Shown here: one piece after another, positions 58,638 through 64,000 of the stretch | Layout: each line of letters opens with the position of its first letter | Position numbering within the stretch: the stretch's first letter is position 1 | NCBI GenBank assembly: GCA_002422085.1 | Contig: DISZ01000001.1 | Span: forward strand, 124,001 to 188,000 | Reading direction: 5' to 3' | Source of the DNA: Rhodobacteraceae bacterium UBA6197 | GTDB lineage: Bacteria > Pseudomonadota > Alphaproteobacteria > Rhodobacterales > Rhodobacteraceae | Length of the DNA: 64,000 nucleotides | Program-made: the position numbers and the translations under genes | Notes under the pieces: model-generated | What the model was told of the DNA's origin: nothing | The model's input: only the letters and a program-made list of their open reading frames with translations | Database searches by the model: none

Positions 58638-60074
58638 TCAGCCCATCAGGCAGGGCGCGGTCTCGGCGGAGTTCTCGGCCGTTTGATGGCCGCAAATGCC
58701 CTGCGCACCCGGATCGTCCCCGATTTGCACCACGATCCAGACCACCGGCAAATCGCCGCCATTTTCGATCTGCACGAAACCGGGGGAGGTGATTTCGACG
58801 GATTGGCGCGGCTCGATGCGGTGCCAAGATCCACCTTGCAGGGCCCGCGCCACCCCCGACACCAGTTGCCATGTTTCGACCCGGCCCGGCAGGCCTTGAA
58901 CGCCCAGCGTGCCGCCCGGGTGCAGTATCACCCGCTGCACCATGAAACCTTCGCCCGATACCAACGTTTCAACCGTTCCCCAAGCCCGATGACGCAGCGC
59001 GAAACTGTCGGCTTGTGGCGCACCCGTCAGCCGCAGCACATCAACCGCCCGCCGCACGTCTTGGGCGCGCGACCGATCGGCAACCAGAACCGCGTCGGGG
59101 GTCGCCACGACGATGACCCCCTCAAGCCCGATCCCGATCAACACCTGGCCCTCATCTTCGGCATGCAGCAAGGTATCGCGGCATCCCAAAGCCTGCGCCG
59201 GCCCGATCGTTGCCACCCCCGCCGCGTCGGGCGAAGCTTCGCGCCAGACCGCCTCCCAACTGCCCAGATCCGACCAACGCCCGGCGTAGCGCACCACCGA
59301 CAGGTTCCTTGCGTGCTCCATCACCGCATAGTCGATCGAGATAGCCTCGGCCTCGGCCCAAGGTCCTGCGGCCAGACGCAAGAAACCCAGATCGGCACGT
59401 GCCCCCGTCAAGGCGGCCCGAACCGGCGCCACAAGTTGCGGCGCATGGGCGCCAAAGGCCGCGATCATCGCGCGTGGTGTGCACAGGATCATTCCGGCAT
59501 TCCAAAGGTACCCGCCCGAGGCCAACATTTGTTCGGCCTGCGCGATCTGCGGTTTTTCAATGAAACTGCGAACCCGGCCCAGCCCCGAATCGACCGCCGT
59601 TTCCAGATAGCCAAAGCCGGTTTCCGCCCGATCCGGCGTAATACCAAAAACCACCAGATCACCCGCCAAGGCTGCGGCTTCACCCTCGGTGACAGCGGCA
59701 CGGAACGCTGCCGCGTCGGGCATGACCTGATCCGAAGGCAAAATCAGCATCAATTGGTCGGGGTCTGTCGCGCCGAGGTGCAGCGCAGCCGCCAGAACTG
59801 CGGGGCCGGTATTGCGCCCCTCGGGCTCTAGCAGTATCGGGCCGGGATCAATCCCGGTAGCGACAAGCTGCTCGGTCACGATAAAACGGAAATCCGCGTG
59901 GGTGATGACCAATGGCGCCGCAAACCGCACGTCGCTTGATCGGCGCGCAGTCCGCTGAAACAGGCTTTCATCGCCAAAAATCGCTGCAAATTGCTTGGGA
60001 TAGCTTGTGCGCGACAATGGCCAAAGTCGCGTTCCGCAGCCACCACACAACAAGACCGGCGTGATGTTCTGCAT
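58638..60074 (-). CDS. manC: mannose-1-phosphate guanylyltransferase / mannose-6-phosphate isomerase
   Basis: Bifunctional GDP-mannose enzyme of 478 aa in the ManC/CpsB/AlgA family. The N-terminal nucleotidyltransferase has LLCGGCGTRLWPLSR near residues 8-22 and a FIEKP segment near 170. The C-terminal cupin isomerase domain holds the RPWG-like RAWGTVETL and a metal-site QRVILHPGGTLGVQ. Normal LHHHR-type residues at the C-terminal metal site are partly different here (LHPGG-LGVQGLPGRVETW), so isomerase activity deserves a check. An in-frame ATG two codons upstream is an alternative start. It is followed by manB. Confidence 0.88.
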   Translation of the reverse strand: MQNITPVLLCGGCGTRLWPLSRTSYPKQFAAIFGDESLFQRTARRSSDVRFAAPLVITHADFRFIVTEQLVATGIDPGPILLEPEGRNTGPAVLAAALHLGATDPDQLMLILPSDQVMPDAAAFRAAVTEGEAAALAGDLVVFGITPDRAETGFGYLETAVDSGLGRVRSFIEKPQIAQAEQMLASGGYLWNAGMILCTPRAMIAAFGAHAPQLVAPVRAALTGARADLGFLRLAAGPWAEAEAISIDYAVMEHARNLSVVRYAGRWSDLGSWEAVWREASPDAAGVATIGPAQALGCRDTLLHAEDEGQVLIGIGLEGVIVVATPDAVLVADRSRAQDVRRAVDVLRLTGAPQADSFALRHRAWGTVETLVSGEGFMVQRVILHPGGTLGVQGLPGRVETWQLVSGVARALQGGSWHRIEPRQSVEITSPGFVQIENGGDLPVVWIVVQIGDDPGAQGICGHQTAENSAETAPCLMG

Positions 60075-60181
60075 CGTCATCCCCGTCCACCAATGCGCTT
60101 GTCGCACAATAGCGGCTTCGGCAGCGGGCACAACCAAAACGCGATCAACCTTGGTACGGCCGATTGGTGAGGGGAAGAGTG

Positions 60182-60258
60182 GTACAGCTTCCCCGGCTCG
60201 AACGGGGGACCCCCAGATCCACAATCTGGTGCTCTAACCAACTGAGCTAAAGCTGCAC
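60182..60258 (-). tRNA. tRNA-His (anticodon GTG)
   Basis: Read on the minus strand: G-1 then TGCAGCT pairing with AGCTGTA (one G-U), D-arm GCTC...GAGC, anticodon stem CCAGA/TCTGG around the loop TTGTGGA with anticodon GTG, and T-arm CCCCG-TTCGAGC-CGGGG. The extra 5' G pairs with C73, the tRNA-His identity element. The bases after C73 are CAC, so the full CCA end is not encoded. Confidence 0.9.
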
Positions 60259-60435
60259 TGCGCGGGGATTTAGCCCCAGTGCGATCTGATTGCAAGGGTC
60301 TATGCGCCGCGCAGGCCCAATCAGCCCTCCTCTTGCCCGCACCGCAAAGACAGGCTAACCCGCCTGAAACCGCGCCCACATCGCGGCACCAACACGCCCG
60401 CAATTCGGGTGGCTTTTTCTGCATCGGAGAACATG

Positions 60436-60651
60436 ATGGGCATCGACAAGCAAAGCGACATCGCCGCCAACCTGCAAATTGGCCCCACCACGCTGGGCAT
60501 GGTGCGTCTGTATATCGAAGCAGAAGGCATTGAATTGCCTTTGGATTTCGAGCCGGAAGAGGCTGAGGAAATCGCCGAAGAGCTGCGCGCCGCCGCCGAG
60601 GCCGCCCGCGCCATGACCGAAGGCGCGATGAAATCTAAGCCGAAGAAATAG
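60436..60651 (+). CDS. DUF6324-like small protein
   Basis: A 71-aa acidic protein: GIDKQSDIAANLQIGPTTLG, then VRLYIEAEGIELPLDFEPEEAEEIAEELRAAAEAAR. It has a strand-turn-strand and a Glu/Ala-rich helix. It resembles the small DUF6324 proteins of Rhodobacterales, of unknown function. CGGAGA precedes a pair of ATGs, and either could start it. The end runs 17 bases into the convergent mmcB gene. Confidence 0.8.
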   Translation: MGIDKQSDIAANLQIGPTTLGMVRLYIEAEGIELPLDFEPEEAEEIAEELRAAAEAARAMTEGAMKSKPKK

Positions 60652-61099
60652 CCGAAAAGCCGGGGTCGCGCAGGCCGTGCAACCGGCGTGCGGCAGCACG
60701 GGCGAAATCGCGGACCAACACCTTGCGGCGCGCCGGCGGAAGCAGCGTTTCAGGCCCCATCCGCAGCACCTCCGCACCAAAGCCATCGGCTAGAATCACG
60801 CCGGTCTGGTCGGGCAGAAGATCGGTCGGAAAATCCGCATCCACCGCCCAGAAGAACCGATCACACCACGGCAGATAACCCTGCCACTTGCGGTCGGTCT
60901 GAAAATCGGCGCGGCTTGATTTACATTCGACGATCCAGATTTCTGCCTTTGATCCCATGCACATAAGGTCCACGCGCAGACCCGGCGCAGGAATGAATTC
61001 GGGCAAGGACACGAAATCGAACCCCAACAAGGCGCGCGCCACGCCACGGGCCAGACTCTGGCCCGGTTGCAGTAGCGGCGAAGGCGTGGGCGAAATCAT
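60635..61099 (-). CDS. mmcB: MmcB-family DNA repair protein
   Basis: A 154-aa protein with a restriction-endonuclease-like core: an acidic residue in LRVDLMCMG, then the E-x-K pair in IWIVECKSSRADF near residues 56-61, and a hydrophobic WAVDADFP strand. This matches MmcB (COG5321), which is LexA-controlled and needed for mitomycin C resistance in Caulobacter. The nuclease fold is inferred from the D...ExK pattern. A GAAC-N7-GAAC LexA box lies 11 bases before the start codon. That box supports the assignment and the SOS regulation. The gene converges on the DUF6324-like gene with a 17-base overlap. Confidence 0.9.
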   Translation of the reverse strand: MISPTPSPLLQPGQSLARGVARALLGFDFVSLPEFIPAPGLRVDLMCMGSKAEIWIVECKSSRADFQTDRKWQGYLPWCDRFFWAVDADFPTDLLPDQTGVILADGFGAEVLRMGPETLLPPARRKVLVRDFARAAARRLHGLRDPGFSAISSA

Positions 61100-61110
61100 C
61101 CGACAATGAT

Positions 61111-61125
61111 GAACAAAGCACGAAC
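61111..61125 (-). promoter_or_regulatory. LexA (SOS) box upstream of mmcB
   Basis: GAAC-aaagcac-GAAC, an exact direct repeat with 7-base spacing, the LexA operator form described for alphaproteobacteria (GTTC-N7-GTTC on the transcribed strand). It is 11 bases from the mmcB ATG. Confidence 0.85.
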
Positions 61126-61245
61126 ATTGTGCAAGCCTTGCAAGCGCCTCTCGCGAAGCCTATCTGTGTGGGCGGCAGGTTCTGCTCTTCTCGTGACCGG
61201 CACTTTTCCAGTGGCCGATAAGCAACTCCGAGGCGGCTGGCTCTG

Positions 61246-61291
61246 CCAGGACCCTGGTCCTGGTATCTGGCTACCACCTGGTATCACCAGG
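61246..61291. repeat. three consecutive palindromes sharing CCTGGT/ACCAGG
   Basis: CCAGGACC-CT-GGTCCTGG (61246-61263), TGGTA-TCTGGC-TACCA (61261-61276) and CCTGGT-ATC-ACCAGG (61277-61291) follow with almost no gap. They lie 120-165 bases upstream of mmcB, downstream of the small membrane protein gene. Function is unknown. Confidence 0.85.
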
Positions 61292-61348
61292 CTCTCGGGA
61301 AAACACGCCCGGCACGGCCGCTGCGGATCCTGCCACCGCCCCCCTGCC

Positions 61349-61378
61349 GCAGCCCATCGCACCGCAGCCCATTGCACC
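61349..61378. repeat. 15-bp tandem repeat, two units
   Basis: gcagcccatcgcacc followed by gcagcccattgcacc, one mismatch apart. Same 15-bp unit family as 22733 and 6709 (minus strand). Confidence 0.85.
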
Positions 61379-61411
61379 GCGCGCTCTGCCGCAACTCATT
61401 GTCGTCGTGAT

Positions 61412-61726
61412 CTATTTTGCGCGCTTGCCGGCCATCGCCTGCACGTGGACCAATTCACCCGTAACCGGAATTTCATCGTGCTTGCCGCCCTGCCCGCCGT
61501 CTTCGGGTTCGGCCATGCGCATCACGGCAATGGCGAACTGCACCCCTGAAAACACGATAGTGTTGAACACCACCAAAAGCGCCACCGCGATCAACCCCAC
61601 GTCCGAGGTCGAGATCAAATGCCACAAATTGCCGACATTCAGCCACAAGAGCAGCGCGACAAAGGCAATCGACAGGCCAAAGCCGATGGCGATATTACGC
61701 AGATACATGCGGACAAGCAGGGGCAT
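61412..61726 (-). CDS. small two-helix membrane protein
   Basis: A 104-aa inner-membrane protein with two predicted helices: NIAIGFGLSIAFVALLLWLNV (about residues 11-31) and VGLIAVALLVVFNTIVFSGVQFAI (about 42-65). The C-terminal tail is polar and Gly/Glu-rich. AGGAGG precedes the ATG at 61726. No family name can be given with confidence. It lies 129 bases downstream of nusB in the ribB-ribH-nusB direction and may be read with them. Confidence 0.75.
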   Translation of the reverse strand: MPLLVRMYLRNIAIGFGLSIAFVALLLWLNVGNLWHLISTSDVGLIAVALLVVFNTIVFSGVQFAIAVMRMAEPEDGGQGGKHDEIPVTGELVHVQAMAGKRAK

Positions 61727-61855
61727 TGGGTCCTCCGGGATCGCAACAGGATGCGGCCAAGACCCACGAAATGCAACAGGCATCGGGTCGCAGGGGCCGT
61801 CCCGCACTTGCGCGCGCCGACAGAAGTTGGCGCGGACAGTCGCAGACAACAGGTA

Positions 61856-62350
61856 TCAGAAGGCCTCGGGCCGGAACTGGCGCGCCATATGGTCCAACAC
61901 GGCGTTGACGAACTTTGGTTCTTTTCCTTCGGGAAAGAACGCGCGCGCCACATCGACGAATTCGTTGATCACCACCTTGGGCGGGGTCGCCGGGGTTATC
62001 AGTTCGGCCCCGGCGGCACGGAACAGCGCACGCAGTGTCGGGTCGATCCGGTCAATCGGCCACGCGGCCAATAGGGCGCCATCGGTCGCCTGATCGATCT
62101 TGGCCTGCCACATCACCGCGTCGTCCAGCAGACGCCGAAACAGATCAGAGTCGCCTTCGGCCATTTCGTCGCCCTCATAGACCGCGCCGAAACGGTGGCT
62201 CTCGAATTCGTTGCGCACGCGGTCAACGCCCTGCCCCGAGGCCTCCATCTGAAACAGCGCTTGCACGGCATAAAGCCGCGCCGCTGATTTGCGTTGGCGC
62301 TTTTGCTCCAGCGTCAGCTTGCGCGGCGGGGCGGGTTCGGCGGTCGTCAT
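61856..62350 (-). CDS. nusB: transcription antitermination factor NusB
   Basis: All-helical RNA-binding factor of 164 aa that binds boxA with NusE (S10) to promote rRNA antitermination. The N-terminal Arg-rich helix KRKSAARLYAVQALFQME (about residues 18-40) is the boxA-binding surface, and the closing helix has VVINEFVDVARAFFPE and FVNAVLDHMA. The ATG at 62350 overlaps the ribH stop by four bases (ATGA). The ribB-ribH-nusB order is common in alphaproteobacteria. Confidence 0.95.
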   Translation of the reverse strand: MTTAEPAPPRKLTLEQKRQRKSAARLYAVQALFQMEASGQGVDRVRNEFESHRFGAVYEGDEMAEGDSDLFRRLLDDAVMWQAKIDQATDGALLAAWPIDRIDPTLRALFRAAGAELITPATPPKVVINEFVDVARAFFPEGKEPKFVNAVLDHMARQFRPEAF

Positions 62351-62898
62351 GCGCTCGGGTATCCTTCTGCGTCTCCGGCCAAAAGGATCGTCTCGCCCGA
62401 AGGACGAAACCCGATACCCTTGGTCCGGCCCGCCCATTTGCGGGAAAGCGCGACCAGATGCAAGGCCGCAGCGGCGGCCCCGCCACCCTTGTTTTGCGCG
62501 GCCGGGTCAGCACGAACTTCGGCCTGGGCGCGGTTTTCAACGGTCAGGATACCGTTGCCGATGCAAAACCCTTCCAACCCCAGCAGCGCCAAGGCGCGCG
62601 AGCTGTCGTTGCAGACCGTATCGTAATGGGTCGTTTCCCCCCGGATCACGCACCCCAGCGCGACAAAGCCGTCATAGTCGGCCATCCGCGCGGCCATGGC
62701 GATGGCAGTCGGAACTTCGAGCGCGCCGGGCACCTCGATCAGGTCGGCAACGGCGCCGACCTCGGCGGCCACGGCACGCGCCCCGGCGACCAGATTGTCG
62801 GCAATATCCTTGTAGTAGGGCGCCACCACGATCAGCAGGCGAACTGGCTTGGCAAACGTCGGCAACGGCAGGGAATAGTGGGTTTCGTGTCCGGCCAT
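62347..62898 (-). CDS. ribH: 6,7-dimethyl-8-ribityllumazine synthase
   Basis: Penultimate enzyme of riboflavin synthesis: combines 5-amino-6-ribitylaminouracil with dihydroxybutanone phosphate. The 183-aa length is normal. Family motifs are VVAPYYKDIAD, the VPGALEVPTAI loop near residue 57, and GCVIRGETTHYD near residue 83 with the catalytic His. It follows ribB by three bases and overlaps nusB by four, so the three are one transcript. Confidence 0.96.
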   Translation of the reverse strand: MAGHETHYSLPLPTFAKPVRLLIVVAPYYKDIADNLVAGARAVAAEVGAVADLIEVPGALEVPTAIAMAARMADYDGFVALGCVIRGETTHYDTVCNDSSRALALLGLEGFCIGNGILTVENRAQAEVRADPAAQNKGGGAAAAALHLVALSRKWAGRTKGIGFRPSGETILLAGDAEGYPSA

Positions 62899-62901
62899 GG
62901 G

Positions 62902-64000
62902 TCAGTCCTTCTTGGCGGTGTAGGCCGTCGGTATCGGGCGGGTCGACTCGATCGTCAAACCATAGGCTTCAAGCCCGACAATCTTGGGCTTGCCCGAGTT
63001 CGACAGTAGCACAAGTCGCGACAGCCCCAGCGCCGAAAGGATCTGCGCCCCAAGCCCGTATTGGCGCAGCGTTTGCGGGCTGACCTCGCCGGGTTGGACG
63101 ATCTTCATCGCCGTATCGCGCAAAAGCACGACGACGCCGCGGCCTTCGTCGGCGATCATTTTCATCGCGCCGGGCAACTGGCCCGCATGATCGGGGTTCA
63201 GGCCCAGAACGTCGTCCAGCGGATCCAACGCATGCATCCGCAACAAGATTGGCTCGGGCGAGGTAATATCGCCCATGGTCAGCACGATATGCTCGGCCCC
63301 CTGAGTTTCGTCGGCAAAGACCCGCATCGCCCAGTGGCCGCCATGAACCGACGTCACCGACCGCTGCGCCACTTCGTTCACGAGGTTGTCGTAGCGGCGG
63401 CGATAGGCGATCAGGTCAGAAATGGTGCCAACCTTCAACCCATGCCTTTGCGCAAAGGCCACAAGGTCAGGCAGGCGCGCCATGGTGCCGTCTTCATTCA
63501 TGATCTCGCAGATCACGCCCGCAGGGTTCAGCCCCGCCAACCGGGCCACGTCAACCGCCGCCTCGGTATGGCCTGCACGCACCAACACGCCGCCGTCGCG
63601 CGCCCGCAAGGGAAACACATGGCCGGGGGTGGCGATGTCGGCGGCGCCCTTGGTCTGGTCAATCGCCACGGCGATCGTGCGTGCACGATCATGCGCCGAG
63701 ATGCCGGTAGTGACACCTTCACGCGCCTCGATCGACATCGTGAAGGCGGTTTCGTGACGCGAGGAATTCTTCGGTGACATCAGCGGCAGGCCCAAGGCAT
63801 CAATCCGCTCGCCCGGCAGCGCCAGACAGATCAGCCCGCGCCCGTGCATCGCCATGAAGTTGATCGCATCCGGCGTTGCCATCTGCGCCGGGATCACCAG
63901 ATCACCTTCGTTCTCGCGATCCTCATGATCCACCAGAATGAACATTCGGCCGTTGCGCGCGTCTTCGATGATGTCTTCCACCGCCGAAATCGCATCGCTC
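62902..64000 (-). CDS. ribB: 3,4-dihydroxy-2-butanone 4-phosphate synthase with degenerate GTP cyclohydrolase II domain (partial, 5' end outside)
   Basis: The frame is open to the right edge ([13 protein letters not shown] precedes the first visible valine codon), so the true start lies outside. The DHBP synthase domain is intact: [12 protein letters not shown] with the acidic metal loop, SSRHETAFT, and the GHVFPL and [10 protein letters not shown] segments with the catalytic His and Glu. The C-terminal part aligns with GTP cyclohydrolase II in layout ([27 protein letters not shown]), but the three Cys of the zinc site are absent. It is therefore probably a RibBX-type protein with only the first activity. 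It heads ribB-ribH-nusB. Confidence 0.9.
   Translation of the reverse strand, partial: SDAISAVEDIIEDARNGRMFILVDHEDRENEGDLVIPAQMATPDAINFMAMHGRGLICLALPGERIDALGLPLMSPKNSSRHETAFTMSIEAREGVTTGISAHDRARTIAVAIDQTKGAADIATPGHVFPLRARDGGVLVRAGHTEAAVDVARLAGLNPAGVICEIMNEDGTMARLPDLVAFAQRHGLKVGTISDLIAYRRRYDNLVNEVAQRSVTSVHGGHWAMRVFADETQGAEHIVLTMGDITSPEPILLRMHALDPLDDVLGLNPDHAGQLPGAMKMIADEGRGVVVLLRDTAMKIVQPGEVSPQTLRQYGLGAQILSALGLSRLVLLSNSGKPKIVGLEAYGLTIESTRPIPTAYTAKKD

Larger units (their letters stand above)
61100..61411. other. 312-bp intergenic stretch
   Basis: Between the mmcB start and the end of the small membrane protein. It contains the LexA box, the three palindromes and the two-unit 15-bp repeat. No gene is called: the open frame that begins at 61106 is out of context, lacks a site and spans repeat DNA. 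Confidence 0.6.

Noticed and set aside
61106..61549. A 147-codon frame starting near the LexA box
   Set aside because: Runs through the palindromes and the 15-bp repeat and overlaps the small membrane protein gene on the other strand; no site.

Overview
The window is a high-GC chromosomal segment from an alphaproteobacterium of the Rhodobacterales (Rhodobacter/roseobacter group). The evidence is protein-level: MmcB, DUF6324-type and RbbA-like proteins, a TAXI TRAP transporter, a GAAC-N7-GAAC LexA box of the alphaproteobacterial type, and a leaderless-looking leuA leader peptide. I cannot name the genus from sequence alone. Most of the window is ordinary core chromosome, with short decayed or acquired patches.

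Layout. 1-3000: end of tdk, then a leftward operon ybjN-like/proC/csaA/2-hydroxyacid dehydrogenase. 3200-9460: an MFS transporter, then a decaying catabolic patch with a broken tartrate dehydrogenase, an intact SDR, a broken LacI/GntR regulator, an intact NAD-epimerase and about 1 kb of genic-looking debris. 9470-16330: tRNA-Ala(CGC), trxC, the glycine cleavage operon gcvT-gcvH-gcvP behind a tandem glycine riboswitch, and gltX. 16400-23300: a small zincin, a two-gene unit of unknown function, a PfkB-family kinase, nadE and a secreted MORN-repeat protein. 23300-31800: leuA with its leader peptide, then the elongasome cluster mreB-mreC-mreD-mrdA-rodA with ghrA as last gene. 31900-37960: SseB-like and UDG-like pair, capsule-export kpsT/kpsE-like genes with kdsA, and a BaiN/YhiN-like flavoprotein. 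38058-40250: tRNA-Gln(TTG) followed by a lower-GC patch with an orphan 374-aa protein and a tiny lipoprotein. 40250-52470: an HlyD/RbbA-like/permease exporter, a transposase remnant, a class I PHA synthase, and a MacB-like ABC exporter with its adaptor. 52740-57045: a 2-hydroxyglutarate oxidase-like flavoprotein converging on a TAXI TRAP transporter. 57150-60080: GDP-mannose precursor genes. 60180-64000: tRNA-His, a DUF6324-like gene, mmcB under a LexA box, a small membrane protein, nusB, ribH and the 3' part of ribB.

How the genes fit together. Envelope functions are prominent: wall elongation (mre/rod), capsule export and Kdo synthesis (kpsT/kpsE-like, kdsA), GDP-mannose supply (manC/manB), and two ABC exporters with periplasmic adaptors. 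One-carbon and amino-acid metabolism is under RNA-level control (glycine riboswitch, leucine leader peptide). The best non-routine signals are regulatory or repetitive: the leuL-type leader, the mmcB LexA box beside a triple palindrome, a 15-bp tandem repeat unit that recurs at three distant loci, and a dispersed intergenic element with consensus CTTCTTTTTGGNAAAATACT seen four times. No CRISPR array, prophage or recognisable defence island was seen.
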